From contig CBDFHN010000002.1 of NCBI GenBank assembly GCA_965247735.1, positions 4,526,001-4,590,000 of the forward strand: a stretch of DNA of 64,000 bases, read 5' to 3'. Position 1 is the first letter of the stretch; each line of letters starts with the position of its first letter. Positions 17,793 to 28,023 of this stretch are shown here, one piece after another. The DNA comes from JAOXRU01 sp965247735. GTDB taxonomy: Bacteria > Bacteroidota > Bacteroidia > Flavobacteriales > Flavobacteriaceae. The position numbers and the translations under genes were made by a program. Under the pieces are notes generated by a model, which saw only the letters and a program-made list of their open reading frames with translations, ran no database searches and was not told the origin of the DNA.

Positions 17793-20700
17793 TTATTTTG
17801 ATTGAATTTTTATAAATTGAATTTGATCATTATTTTTTACAGCAATAATATATGACTTATTTTTAATTCTAATCATTGACAAGTCCTTAGTGTCACCGGA
17901 GGTTGTAAAACCGCTTTTATGGGTTTTGATTGTTTTAAAGCTACCATCACCATTTCCTTTTAAGAACAGTCCATTACTGGCATCATTTCTTGGCGTTTCT
18001 ACTTCTGAGGAATGTAAGTTTCCTGCTAAAATAATATCTAAGTTTGAGTCCTTATCAAAATCATCTATAAGTATTTGATTGATATTGGAAATTTGTGCCA
18101 AATTTGGAAGCTTATGAGTTATGAATTTTCCTTTTTTGTTTTCTAAATAGATACTAGCAAAAGACTTTACTTGGTAATGAAGAGATTCTTCCAAGTCATT
18201 TTCTGTGTATATATCTTCTAAGGTAGCAGTAGAAAAAGAATCATAATTTTTAAATTTATGCTTTATAGCAGGTATTTGCTGTGAAGAACATTCTCTTCCT
18301 CTAACTGGAAATTTTTTACCATCATTATAATAGCTTAATACAATATCACTGCTTTTATTTTGATCAAAGTCTTTAAAATAAATATCAAATGTTTCATCAC
18401 TATTTGCTTTGTATTTGTAATTAAGACCTAAGTTTCCAACAATATAATCTAAGTCTCCATCTTTGTCAAAATCACCTTGCTTTATACTAAACCACCATCC
18501 AGTAGTATCCTCTAGGTTTAATTTTTTGGTTTCATTTTTAAAAATTCCATTATTGTTTTTAAATACAGTTATTGGCATCCATTCTCCAACGATAATTAAA
18601 TCTACCCAGCCATCAGAATTATAGTCAGTCCATACGGCACTGGTGGCCATTCCAAGTTTTTCAAGCCCAGGAGCTATCTTTTGTGTTACATTTATAAATT
18701 TAGGATTGTTCTTTGTGCTAACATTTTCTAAAATATAACTATTTGCGGCAAGCGGATAGTTTCCAGGAACAAGTCTTCCAGTAACTAATAGATCTAAATC
18801 TCCATCCTTGTCATAATCTTCTTTGTATACTCTAGATCCGCTAGTTATCATTTTAGGAAGTGCATCAACAGATCTGCTGAAATTTCCTTCTCCGTCGTTA
18901 ATATAGAGTCTATCTTGCAATAGATTAGAATTTGGGCTAAACTCATTTCCACCACTTACAATGTATATGTCATTGTCGCCATCACTATCAACATCAAAAA
19001 TAAGGCTGCCAATATCCTCAGATTCACTGTCATTAGAAATATCAGGAATTTGTTGTTTTTTAAAACCGATTTTTGATTGGAAATATATTCCTGTTGGGCT
19101 TTTAGAAGCACCACCGATTACAAAATCATCTAAATTGTCGCCATTTAGATCTCCTACTGATACTCCTGGCCCAAACATTGATGTTTGATGAGGTAATAGT
19201 ATTTCTTTTGCAAAATCGTTGTAATAATTTTCTATGTGTTTGTGTGTTGTGATTATTGTGGTATCAGTTTCTGTAGTAAAGAGTTTTATATCCTCTTTGT
19301 TTTTTTTGGTTTTTAAAACTAAAGCATCTTTGTAATTGATTTGTAAAAACTGATTACTTTTTACGTTGTCAATAATTTGAGTTTTTTGATCGGGCCATAG
19401 TATTTTTATCTTTTTTATAATTGTATTTTTTCCTAGGCCAAAATGAAGTTGAGGGGCAACAGCTGATTGAAACCCTCTAGTTAGCGTCATTTCTTGGAAT
19501 TGAGTAGTTTCATTTGTTGTAACATATGCCTTAACTCCAAGTCCAAACTTGTTTTTATTTGGACCGTTAAACCTTAGTGTTATAAAATTGTTTTTAGTGC
19601 TTGTGTTTTTAAATATTGAGGCGTAATCATCAATGTTATTAGTTATGATTTCTAGATCACCATCATTATCAAGGTCTGCATATACACAACCATTAGAGAA
19701 CCCTTTGTGATTAATTCCCCAAGTATCATTAGCTTGCGTAAAGGTTAAGTCTTTATTGTTTCTAAAGACAAAATTGTCTATTTTTTCAGAAGGAATAGCT
19801 AAACTTTTTGAGAGAAAACTATCCTTGTTGCTTTTTTTGTTTCTAACTTTTTGAAAATAATCTCTATTGTTTATTTCTCTTCGAGTTCCGTTAGAAATAA
19901 ATATATCTTTCCATCCATCATTATCGAGATCTGCAAATAATGGTCCCCAGCTCCAATCTGTGGAAGAAACTCCTGCTAATCTAGCAATATTGCTAAAATC
20001 AGGAAGTGAGTCATGAAGTGTTCCATTGTTTAATTGCAAATTGTTTTGCATATATTGGTAATGAAAACCAGCATTAACTGTTCCCCAAAAAAGATCAGGG
20101 TTCATACTTGCCATATTTGCTTTTGCTCTACGGTTGTTTTTTGCCATCATATCTACCTGTATAACATCTAGTAGGTTATCGTTATTAAAATCGGCAATAT
20201 CAACACCCATTCCGTAAAAAGCGGTTTGTTTGGTACTCTTTTTTATTTGTTCTGTGAAGGTTCCATTTTTGTTGTTAATGTATAGAAAATCTGGAGAGCT
20301 AAAATCATTAGAGACATAAATATCTGGCCATCCATCATTATTAAGATCTCCAATAGTAGCGCTAAGTGTTAGTCCAAAAGTTCGTAAACCAGCTTTATCG
20401 GTGACATCGGTAAAACTGTTTCCGTCATTTCGATATAGTTTATCAGTTTCATCTTTTTTTGTGTTACTCATCTTAAAACGATAGTAATTATTTGGAGCAT
20501 TAAAATTGGTCCTAGGATAATTACCAACATATAAATCTAAGTCACCATCTAAATCGTAATCAAAAAAAGTAGATTGCACAGAGTTTCCAGCATCTGCAAT
20601 ACCATATTTTTCTGCACTTTCAGTAAAAGTTAAATCTTTGTTGTTGATGTATAGTAGGTTTTCTTTTGGAGTATTTTTTCCAGAGACAGAACAATATATA

Positions 20701-21080
20701 TCTAGGTATCCATCATTGTTAATGTCTACAATAGTTACTCCAGTAAACCATCTATTGTCTCCTTGTATGTTTGCTTTTTTAGAAATATCTTCAAATTTTA
20801 AATTTCCTTTGTTGAGGTATAATTTATTAGAAACCATATTTCCAGTAAAAAATAGATCTATAAGCCCATCATTATTCATGTCACCTGCAGCAACACCACC
20901 GCCCATATACATATATGCATAAGTGAAATAGTTAAGACTATCAGTTTCTGTTAATGTATTTGAAAAGCTAACACCAGTTTCGGTATGGTTTAATTTTTTA
21001 AATATAGTGCGATTGTTTTTTTTTGAGGTACAAGAAGTCAAGCAAAAAGCGATAAGACATAAAAAAAGTATTTTTTTCAT
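17793..21080 (-). CDS. FG-GAP/VCBS-repeat lipoprotein with ASPIC/UnbV-type domain
   Basis: The 1095-residue lipoprotein (LTSCTSKK, Cys17) is built largely of FG-GAP/VCBS propeller repeats, seen as many copies of DxNxDGxxD (for example DMNNDGLIDLFF, DYDLDGDLDLYV, DLNNDGWPDIYV). These bind calcium. Around residues 500-600 is a CRTAC/UnbV-type segment (GLGVKAYVTT, TRGFQSAVAPQLHFGLG). Proteins of this kind occur next to SusCD pairs in marine Bacteroidota and probably help bind polysaccharide or hold proteins at the cell surface, but no catalytic activity is established. It is third in the susC-susD operon, with a terminator-like hairpin between susD and this gene. Confidence 0.85.
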   Translation of the reverse strand: MKKILFLCLIAFCLTSCTSKKNNRTIFKKLNHTETGVSFSNTLTETDSLNYFTYAYMYMGGGVAAGDMNNDGLIDLFFTGNMVSNKLYLNKGNLKFEDISKKANIQGDNRWFTGVTIVDINNDGYLDIYCSVSGKNTPKENLLYINNKDLTFTESAEKYGIADAGNSVQSTFFDYDLDGDLDLYVGNYPRTNFNAPNNYYRFKMSNTKKDETDKLYRNDGNSFTDVTDKAGLRTFGLTLSATIGDLNNDGWPDIYVSNDFSSPDFLYINNKNGTFTEQIKKSTKQTAFYGMGVDIADFNNDNLLDVIQVDMMAKNNRRAKANMASMNPDLFWGTVNAGFHYQYMQNNLQLNNGTLHDSLPDFSNIARLAGVSSTDWSWGPLFADLDNDGWKDIFISNGTRREINNRDYFQKVRNKKSNKDSFLSKSLAIPSEKIDNFVFRNNKDLTFTQANDTWGINHKGFSNGCVYADLDNDGDLEIITNNIDDYASIFKNTSTKNNFITLRFNGPNKNKFGLGVKAYVTTNETTQFQEMTLTRGFQSAVAPQLHFGLGKNTIIKKIKILWPDQKTQIIDNVKSNQFLQINYKDALVLKTKKNKEDIKLFTTETDTTIITTHKHIENYYNDFAKEILLPHQTSMFGPGVSVGDLNGDNLDDFVIGGASKSPTGIYFQSKIGFKKQQIPDISNDSESEDIGSLIFDVDSDGDNDIYIVSGGNEFSPNSNLLQDRLYINDGEGNFSRSVDALPKMITSGSRVYKEDYDKDGDLDLLVTGRLVPGNYPLAANSYILENVSTKNNPKFINVTQKIAPGLEKLGMATSAVWTDYNSDGWVDLIIVGEWMPITVFKNNNGIFKNETKKLNLEDTTGWWFSIKQGDFDKDGDLDYIVGNLGLNYKYKANSDETFDIYFKDFDQNKSSDIVLSYYNDGKKFPVRGRECSSQQIPAIKHKFKNYDSFSTATLEDIYTENDLEESLHYQVKSFASIYLENKKGKFITHKLPNLAQISNINQILIDDFDKDSNLDIILAGNLHSSEVETPRNDASNGLFLKGNGDGSFKTIKTHKSGFTTSGDTKDLSMIRIKNKSYIIAVKNNDQIQFIKIQSK

Positions 21081-21135
21081 TTTTTTAGTTTGAAAGAAAT
21101 AAATAGTATGAGTTGAAGAAAGGGTAGTGATGATA

Positions 21136-21161
21136 AAAGAGGCGTTGTTAGGCGCCTCTTT
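21136..21161 (-). terminator. Attenuating hairpin between susD and the FG-GAP gene
   Basis: A 9-bp GC-containing stem (AAAGAGGCG at 21136-21144, paired with 21153-21161) with an 8-base loop. On the minus strand it is followed by only a short T stretch, so partial termination is plausible. This would give more SusCD than FG-GAP protein. Confidence 0.6.
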
Positions 21162-21191
21162 TTGTGTGTAATAAATATAGTTTAATTTATT

Positions 21192-22868
21192 TTACCAATC
21201 TGGGTTTTGTTTTAATATATTACCACTTTGATCAATTGCATCAATAGGAATAGGGAATAGATTATGAATGGTTTTAAAAACTTTAGCTTTACCACCAAAA
21301 TTAGGAATTGTTCTAGATTCATTAGAAAAATAGTCGTTCATAATTTGAACACCATTGTCCCATCTTCTAATATCGAATAAACGATGTCCTTCCATACCAA
21401 GTTCTAAACGTCTTTCGAAACGAACTGCAGCTATAGCTTCGGTTTGATCTGTAAAAGAAGCGTAAGGTTCTATTTGATAATTAGCTGCATCGGCTGTACC
21501 AGCTTCATTTTGAAGATAGGCCATGCTTTTAGCTCTGTTTCTTACTTGATTTACATAATTTAAAGCTGTTGCGATGTCGTTTGATTCAGCTGCTGCTTCT
21601 GCAGCCATTAATAATACATCTGCATATCTCATAATATTATAATTGATACCTGAATGTTGTTGCCCCCAGTTACCAGCTCCTATATTTGCATCTTCACCAG
21701 AGTGATATATGTTTTTCTTTGGAGAGTATGGGCCTGAAATATCTTCAAATCCGGCACGAATCCAATCTTTTCCAGGATGAATATCCCATCCGTTGTAATC
21801 AAGACCTCTACGTCCTACTGTAAAATCTAATCTAGGGTCTAATGGTCCAGTATGAGGCGTAAATGCAGCAGCACTTTCTATACCATAATCATTTGTAACA
21901 TCTGTCTGATTAAATGTGCTCAGTAAAGGCAATCCAGAACCATCAGTTTGGTATGCATTTACTAAATCTTGTGAAGGTTGGTAAAAACCACAACACCATT
22001 CATTAGGACCACCAAAGTTTAATGTACCTCCAACATTACCATTTGGAGAGAAAGGACCTGTAGCGTCAAATTGAATTGAAAAGACGGATTCTGAGGCAGT
22101 TTCACCCGCTAATCTAAAGTTGTCTACAAATTCTGGTAATAAAGAATAAGGGCCAGAATTTATAACATTATTTAAATGACCAAGAGCGTCTGTCCATTCT
22201 CCTTTATATAAATGTGTTTTACCAAGAAAAGCAGTTGCTGCCCATGAGTTAACTCTCCCTATTTCACTTTGTGTGTCTGGAAGATTGTCCTTTGCAAACG
22301 TAAAATCAGCTTCTATTTGCGCCCATACATCTCCCGTGTTTGGTTGATTGAATTCTGTATTTGCAAAATTTTCTTCAGAGATATATGCAACATATCCATA
22401 CATTTTTTGCAATTCAAAGAAAAAATACCCTCTCAAAAATCTAGCCTCAGCTAATTGATTACTAAAGTCTCCATCTTCTATATTGCTAATAAGATCAATA
22501 ACTGCATTTGCTCTATTTGCTCCTGCATATAAAGCCCTCCACTTTGTGGATAAATATGAATTTCCAGTAGTCCAATCATGAGTTTCTAATAAAAACAATG
22601 TTTGTTGATCCCCATCTGTACTTCCTTTATGGGCATCATCAGAAATTGCATCCATCCACCAATTATCTCCACTAGCAGACCAACCACTAGTTGCGTTTGT
22701 AACTCCGTCTAGTGCACTATATGCTGCGGTTAATGTAAAGTTAACACCAGCCTCATTTTGTAAAGAGTCTGGATTTAAAGAACCAATCTCTGTTGTTTCT
22801 GTGAATTCATCACTACATGCTAGTACAACACCAAGAAGTAAAAGCATTAAAATTAATTTATTTTTCAT
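21192..22868 (-). CDS. SusD/RagB-family surface lipoprotein of the GlcNAc locus
   Basis: The 558-residue lipoprotein (GVVLACSDEF, Cys18) has the RagB/SusD fold. The C-terminal part VRFERRLELGMEGHRLFDIRRW is shared by SusD proteins, and the N-terminal helical repeats are clear (RANAVIDLI, ARFLRGYFFFELQKMYG). It starts 4 bases after the SusC stop, the typical coupled arrangement, and binds the saccharide taken up by SusC. The neighbouring GH20 and GlcNAc genes suggest chito-oligosaccharides or other GlcNAc-containing glycans as ligand; this is inference from context. Confidence 0.92.
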   Translation of the reverse strand: MKNKLILMLLLLGVVLACSDEFTETTEIGSLNPDSLQNEAGVNFTLTAAYSALDGVTNATSGWSASGDNWWMDAISDDAHKGSTDGDQQTLFLLETHDWTTGNSYLSTKWRALYAGANRANAVIDLISNIEDGDFSNQLAEARFLRGYFFFELQKMYGYVAYISEENFANTEFNQPNTGDVWAQIEADFTFAKDNLPDTQSEIGRVNSWAATAFLGKTHLYKGEWTDALGHLNNVINSGPYSLLPEFVDNFRLAGETASESVFSIQFDATGPFSPNGNVGGTLNFGGPNEWCCGFYQPSQDLVNAYQTDGSGLPLLSTFNQTDVTNDYGIESAAAFTPHTGPLDPRLDFTVGRRGLDYNGWDIHPGKDWIRAGFEDISGPYSPKKNIYHSGEDANIGAGNWGQQHSGINYNIMRYADVLLMAAEAAAESNDIATALNYVNQVRNRAKSMAYLQNEAGTADAANYQIEPYASFTDQTEAIAAVRFERRLELGMEGHRLFDIRRWDNGVQIMNDYFSNESRTIPNFGGKAKVFKTIHNLFPIPIDAIDQSGNILKQNPDW

Positions 22869-22872
22869 TTTT

Positions 22873-25800
22873 TTAAAATTTAAGATTTAAACCAATTGTA
22901 TAAATTCTGGATAGTGGATATATCTTTCTGTCTATTCCTAAATTTAAGTTGTCTATTGGGGTAATTTCTGGATTTAATCCTTCATAACCTGTTATTGTAA
23001 AGATATTTGTTCCTTGAACGTAAAGTCTCAAGTTGCTTATGCCAAGTTTATCAATAATAGTATCTGGAAGGCTATATCCTATTTGTAAATTTTTCAATCT
23101 AAAATAAGAACCATCTTCTACAAAATAAGAATTTGAAAATATTTCAACTCCATGCAATGAGTTACTAAGTGCAGGTAAAGTAGCATTAGTGTTTGTTGGC
23201 GTCCAAGAATCTAATACTCTTGTGCTTCTGTTACCATTAACAAAAACAGGGAAGTCTGTATATATTTTAGAATGGTTATAGATATCATTTCCTTGTGATC
23301 CATTAAAGAACATAGAAAAATCAAAGTTTTTGTATTCCCCTGAAAGACTAATACCGTATGTGAAATCTGGATGTGGTGAGCCAATTTTGGTTCTGTCATC
23401 ATCATCTACTGTTCCGTCTCCATTTACATCTTTATATGTCCATCTTCCATCTGCATCAAATCCATCAACAATACGGCCATAAAAATAAGATAAAGGTTCT
23501 CCTTCTTCTGTTCTAGTATATACTCCTGAAGAACTTGTAATTGAGTTTCCAGGTACTGGTGTACCATTAATTAATTCTAGAACTTCATTTCTATAACTAG
23601 AAATGTTTACACCGATGTTATAAGAGAAATCTCCGTTTGTTTTATCACCATAATCTAGTCCTAAGTCAAATCCTTTGTTTTCGATATTTCCTAAGTTTAC
23701 ATAAGGAGCTGTTGCACCAGGAGCTGTAGTACTTATTTTTTGGTTGTCCAAAGTAATTAAACCATCTGTCAGGATTTTCCAAACTTCTAAAGAAACATTT
23801 AGTTTACTATTAAGCATCCCTAACTCTATACCATAATTAGTAGTTTCACTAGTTTCCCATTTCAAATCAGGGTTTCCTACTTGACTTAGATACGCTCCAG
23901 AAGAAATACTTCCTTGAGTAAAAGCATAATTTCCAGTAGTTTGACTAAACGCAAATAAAGAAAGTGTTGGGTTGTTTACAGGAACAAATTGATTTCCTAA
24001 TTGTCCCCAAGACCCTTTTACTTTAACTCTGTTTACAAAAGCATCTTCTGGATAAAATCCTTCTTTACTTATAAGCCAACCTCCACTAACTGAAGGAAAG
24101 ATGTCATCTTTATTACTTCCAGCAAATCTTGAAGATTTATCGTATCGTAATGTTGCTGTTAAGAAATATTTCTGTGCATAATTGTAATCAGCAGAACCAA
24201 ATAAGGAGTATAGGGTGTTTTGAGTTTCAAAAGAACTATCAATATTTGGGTCACCAAAACCATTTCCTAATAGATAGAATAATGGCGATTCATTAAAGTA
24301 GTCTGTATTGGAAACTACTTTACCTTTACTAATGTTTTCTACGGATTCAATTCCTGCAATAGCATTTATATTATGATTGCCAAAACTTTTATTGTAATTT
24401 AAGATGTTGTTCCAAGTCCATGAACTAGAGTTAGAATCACCTTCTGCTAATGTGTTAAAAGATCTTGGTTCCCCAAATTCAGGATTTAAAGAGGTGAAAA
24501 TTCTAGTATCATTAATTCTCATGTTTCCAGAGAATGTAGTTTTAAACGATAAGTCATCTGTGATCTTATAGGATAAATAAATATCACCAAAAACACGTAA
24601 TGTTTTATTGTAATTATTTTGAGCTCTAGATAGACGAGCAAAAGGGTTTTCATCATTACCTAACCCAAGTGTATTACTGTAATTTCCTGCAAATTCACCA
24701 TTGTCATCATATACAGGAAGTAAAGGGTTATTTCTAACAGCGCCTTCTACAACATTGTTTTCTGCTTCTCCTCCTTTAATATTTGAATAAGCAACATTAA
24801 GGTGTTGACCAATTTTAAGCTTGTCATTAAGAAGTTTAAATTCGTTGTTTAATTGAATATTACCTTTTTTGAATCCAGTATATTCTAAAACACCATCTCT
24901 ACTTAAATAACTAAAAGAGGCATATGATTTACTGTTTTCTGTACCACTTTGTAATGCTAAAGAAATATTTGAAGTAGGTGCAGTACGAGTAATCTCGCTC
25001 CACCAATCTGTTCCATTAGGATTAACCGTAACTGGTACTCCAGTACCTTGTAAAGAGGTAGGGATAGTTGGTGAAGATCCAGTACCATATTGTGGGTGAG
25101 TAAGAGTAGCTCCATCATTAGCAAGACCATCCCAAATCATTTGACCATGCTGCTGCGCATTTAATAAACTAGGACTTTCTGTAGCAGAAGCCATACCTGT
25201 ATACATGTCAAGAGATACCTGAGTTTTACTATTATAGCTACCACCTTTAGTAGTTACAATAACAACTCCATTTGCAGCTCGAGATCCATAAATTGAGGCT
25301 GCACCATCTTTTAAAACATTAATTTGTTGAATGTCATTAGCATTAATGCTATTGAAAATACTAGCATCGGTAGTTTGTACTCCATCAATAATAAATAAGG
25401 GTCCAGTTGATCCACTTGTACCAATTCCACGAATATTAATTGTTGGAGAGCCACCAGGTTCAGAGTTTGAAATAACAGATACTCCATTAGCTCTACCTTG
25501 TAATGCTTCAGCAGCATTTTCCAATGGTAGTTTTAGAGCTTCACTAACATCAACAGAAGTAATTGATCCTGTAATATTTCCTCTTGTTTGTGTTGTGTAA
25601 CCCACAACAACTACTTCACTTAGTTTATTAGCGTCTTCAACCATTTGTGCATTAATTGTAGCTGAAGAACTAACAATAATGTCTTGTGTAGCCATTCCTA
25701 TGTAGCTAAACCGTAGTGTTTGCCCTGCTGAAGCAGTTATGGTATAATTACCATCAAAGTCAGTTTGTGTACCATTAGTAGTGCCAACTACTAATACATT

Positions 25801-25926
25801 TACACCAGGAAGTGGTGCACCATCATCTTGGGATGTGACCGTTCCATTAATCGTAATCTCTTGTCCTATTGCATTGGATACAAATAGAACAGAAATCATC
25901 ATGATAAACATAATTTTTTTCTTCAT
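22873..25926 (-). CDS. SusC/RagA-type TonB-linked outer membrane receptor of the GlcNAc locus
   Basis: The 1017-residue protein has a signal peptide ending near AIGQ. A carboxypeptidase-D-like domain (about 25-105, GTVTSQDDGAPLPGVNV) and a plug domain (about 110-215, VVVGYTTQTRGNITG and FIIDGVQTTD) come next, then a barrel ending in LNLKF. It imports oligosaccharide in partnership with the SusD protein encoded 4 bases downstream. It is divergent from the LytS/LytTR genes. The 277-base divergent region contains copy B of the shared LytTR-type element, 58-98 bases upstream of this start, so LytTR-controlled induction is likely. Confidence 0.93.
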   Translation of the reverse strand: MKKKIMFIMMISVLFVSNAIGQEITINGTVTSQDDGAPLPGVNVLVVGTTNGTQTDFDGNYTITASAGQTLRFSYIGMATQDIIVSSSATINAQMVEDANKLSEVVVVGYTTQTRGNITGSITSVDVSEALKLPLENAAEALQGRANGVSVISNSEPGGSPTINIRGIGTSGSTGPLFIIDGVQTTDASIFNSINANDIQQINVLKDGAASIYGSRAANGVVIVTTKGGSYNSKTQVSLDMYTGMASATESPSLLNAQQHGQMIWDGLANDGATLTHPQYGTGSSPTIPTSLQGTGVPVTVNPNGTDWWSEITRTAPTSNISLALQSGTENSKSYASFSYLSRDGVLEYTGFKKGNIQLNNEFKLLNDKLKIGQHLNVAYSNIKGGEAENNVVEGAVRNNPLLPVYDDNGEFAGNYSNTLGLGNDENPFARLSRAQNNYNKTLRVFGDIYLSYKITDDLSFKTTFSGNMRINDTRIFTSLNPEFGEPRSFNTLAEGDSNSSSWTWNNILNYNKSFGNHNINAIAGIESVENISKGKVVSNTDYFNESPLFYLLGNGFGDPNIDSSFETQNTLYSLFGSADYNYAQKYFLTATLRYDKSSRFAGSNKDDIFPSVSGGWLISKEGFYPEDAFVNRVKVKGSWGQLGNQFVPVNNPTLSLFAFSQTTGNYAFTQGSISSGAYLSQVGNPDLKWETSETTNYGIELGMLNSKLNVSLEVWKILTDGLITLDNQKISTTAPGATAPYVNLGNIENKGFDLGLDYGDKTNGDFSYNIGVNISSYRNEVLELINGTPVPGNSITSSSGVYTRTEEGEPLSYFYGRIVDGFDADGRWTYKDVNGDGTVDDDDRTKIGSPHPDFTYGISLSGEYKNFDFSMFFNGSQGNDIYNHSKIYTDFPVFVNGNRSTRVLDSWTPTNTNATLPALSNSLHGVEIFSNSYFVEDGSYFRLKNLQIGYSLPDTIIDKLGISNLRLYVQGTNIFTITGYEGLNPEITPIDNLNLGIDRKIYPLSRIYTIGLNLKF

Positions 25927-25983
25927 GTTGTTTTGTTTGTTAATTTAATGTTCTGAAACTATGTATTTTGTGTTAGCTGACTA

Positions 25984-26024
25984 AATTTTTTATGCCAACA
26001 ACATGCTTTTAAGAACAAACAGCA
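25984..26024 (-). promoter_or_regulatory. Shared LytTR-type direct-repeat operator, copy B
   Basis: On the minus strand GCTGTTTGT (26023-26015) and GTTGTTGGC (26002-25994) are direct repeats with a 12-base spacer. This matches copy A upstream of the nagB-like operon in 35 of 41 bases. A -7-like TAGTTTCA lies closer to the susC start, near 25960. Conservation outside coding sequence at two promoters of one pathway argues for a real operator. Confidence 0.65.
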
Positions 26025-26203
26025 GAATATTAAAGACATTCGTTTTATGTTTTTTTTAACAAAAAAAGGCATATTTAAAAATATGTGTTTTTTATTTTGT
26101 TTTTAGGTAAATTAAAAGTAATTTTTCACCTTGTTTTAGTATTATATCGGGTTTAAGTACCATTTTTCAGGTATTAAAATAACTATTATAAAGGAGATTA
26201 TTT

Positions 26204-27259
26204 GTGAAAGAAGGAATAACGTTTGATCAAAGAGTTGCTATTCCATTAAAGTATCATTTGATATTTTGGGGCAGTTACTTCTCTTTTAATGTTATTAGAT
26301 GGGGAAGTTATTTTAATGATTATTGGTATTCTTTAAAATCTAATTTAGTAGAATTCCCTTTGCATATAATTATTGCTTATACCTGCGTTTATTATTTGGT
26401 GCCTAAATATATATTGACAAGAAGATATGTTTCTTTTGGGGTTTTAATGTTGATTTTATTAGGAATACATTATATAGTGAAGTCTGGATTAACGTATTGG
26501 TTGGTCAATGAAGATATATGGCCAGAAGCTGAAGGAATAAATAAGGCATTTGAATTTAATCATGTTATTGCAGTTGCTTTGGGTGAGTTGTATGTAATTG
26601 CTCTGGTGATGGCAATAAAGTTAACTATAGATTGGGTAGGAGAGAAGAATAAAAATGAAGAATTGGAGTCATTGCAATATCAAACAGAATTAAAGTATTT
26701 AAGAGCGCAGATGCAGCCTCATTTTTTTTTTAATACTTTAAATAATTTATATGCTTTGATTTTAAAAAAGTCCAATAAAGCGGGATCGGTAGTGGTGAAG
26801 CTTTCAGAATTAATGCAATATGTAATATATGATGTAAAAAATAAAAGTAGTGTATCACTTTTAAAGGAGGTTAATTATATTCAGAATTATATAGATTTGG
26901 AGCAGTTGAGGTATGAAAATAAAATTGAAGTCGATTTTAAAATAACGGGCGATATGGATGATGTTAATATTACACCATTGCTTTTTTTACCTTTTATAGA
27001 AAACTGTTTTAAGCATGGAATAAAGGATGCTCAAACATTAAAATTATTGATGGAGTTTAATAAGGTTGAAGATGGATTAGAGTTTAGGCTGAAAAATAAT
27101 TTTGATGCAGTGATTTCTGCTAGTTCTGTAAAAGGAATTGGAATAGAGAACACGAAAAAAAGGTTACGACTTTTATATGGTAGCAACTTTAAATTGAAGA
27201 CCCATGTAGAGGATAGTAACTATCATGTATATCTAAAAATACCTGTTAATGAATATTAA
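26204..27259 (+). CDS. LytS/YehU-type sensor histidine kinase
   Basis: The start is GTG at 26204, chosen because an unusually good Shine-Dalgarno AAGGAG lies at 26191-26196, 7 bases before it. The 351-residue protein has about four N-terminal membrane segments (residues 15-145), then the His_kinase domain with QPHFFFNTLNNLY (phospho-acceptor H173). A HATPase N-box FIENCFKHGI and the glycine motif GIGIENTKKRL follow. It has no periplasmic sensor domain, so the signal is probably sensed in or near the membrane. It overlaps the LytTR regulator gene by 11 bases and is divergent from susC. Confidence 0.88.
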   Translation: MKEGITFDQRVAIPLKYHLIFWGSYFSFNVIRWGSYFNDYWYSLKSNLVEFPLHIIIAYTCVYYLVPKYILTRRYVSFGVLMLILLGIHYIVKSGLTYWLVNEDIWPEAEGINKAFEFNHVIAVALGELYVIALVMAIKLTIDWVGEKNKNEELESLQYQTELKYLRAQMQPHFFFNTLNNLYALILKKSNKAGSVVVKLSELMQYVIYDVKNKSSVSLLKEVNYIQNYIDLEQLRYENKIEVDFKITGDMDDVNITPLLFLPFIENCFKHGIKDAQTLKLLMEFNKVEDGLEFRLKNNFDAVISASSVKGIGIENTKKRLRLLYGSNFKLKTHVEDSNYHVYLKIPVNEY

Positions 27260-27968
27260 ATGTTTAATTATTGATGACGAGCCTTTGGCTATTGAAGTGA
27301 TTGGGAAATATCTTCAAGATTTTCAGAATATTGAGGTGATGGGTAGGTATAATAACCCTATAGATGCACTTCCTGCTCTTGAAAATGATGATATTGACGT
27401 TGTGTTTTTAGATATTAGTATGCCAAAAATGGATGGTATTGCATTTTTAAAAGCTTTAGATGGAAAACAACCACATATTATTATTACTACGGCATATAAA
27501 GAACATGCTGTGGAGAGTTATGAGTTGAATGTGCTTGATTATCTGGTAAAACCAATACCGTTTTCTCGGTTTTTAAAATCTATGAATAGGCTTAATCAAG
27601 CTATAATAAAAGAAAGAGCCCCTCAGCAAACAGAATATAATTTTGCACAAGAACCTCATATATTTTTGAAGGTTGATAAGAGGCTTGTTAAGATTCTACT
27701 AAAAGACATTCATTTTATTGAAAGCCTTAAAGATTATATTAAAATTTTTACACCTGCGGAAAGTTATATTGTTCATAAATCTTTAACGAGTATTGTTGAC
27801 GAATTGCCAGAAGAAAATTTTATTAGAATTCATAAATCATACGCAATTGCAATTGATAAGGTAAAAAGTGTAGAAGGAAATATGGTGGAAATAGCAGAGA
27901 AAAGAGTGCCTATAGGTAGAAATTATGTGAAGCATACCAAAGATAGAATCTTTAAGAAAACGAAATAA
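27249..27968 (+). CDS. LytTR-family response regulator
   Basis: The 239-residue protein has an N-terminal receiver domain (1-120; IIDDE and LDISMPKMDG with phosphorylation site D55; ITTAYKEHAVESYELNVLDYLVKP). A C-terminal LytTR DNA-binding domain follows (about 140-238; FLKVDKRLVKILLKDIHFIE, FIRIHKSYAIAIDKV). Its gene overlaps the kinase gene by 11 bases, so the two form a cognate pair. LytTR proteins bind two short direct repeats about two helical turns apart. Such sites occur upstream of susC (25984-26024) and of the nagB-like operon (17497-17537), so it probably coordinates the whole GlcNAc locus. Confidence 0.88.
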   Translation: MNIKCLIIDDEPLAIEVIGKYLQDFQNIEVMGRYNNPIDALPALENDDIDVVFLDISMPKMDGIAFLKALDGKQPHIIITTAYKEHAVESYELNVLDYLVKPIPFSRFLKSMNRLNQAIIKERAPQQTEYNFAQEPHIFLKVDKRLVKILLKDIHFIESLKDYIKIFTPAESYIVHKSLTSIVDELPEENFIRIHKSYAIAIDKVKSVEGNMVEIAEKRVPIGRNYVKHTKDRIFKKTK

Positions 27969-28023
27969 TCTAACTAAATATATTAAAACTAACTATTAAT
28001 TAAAACTTAAACATTATTAAAAC

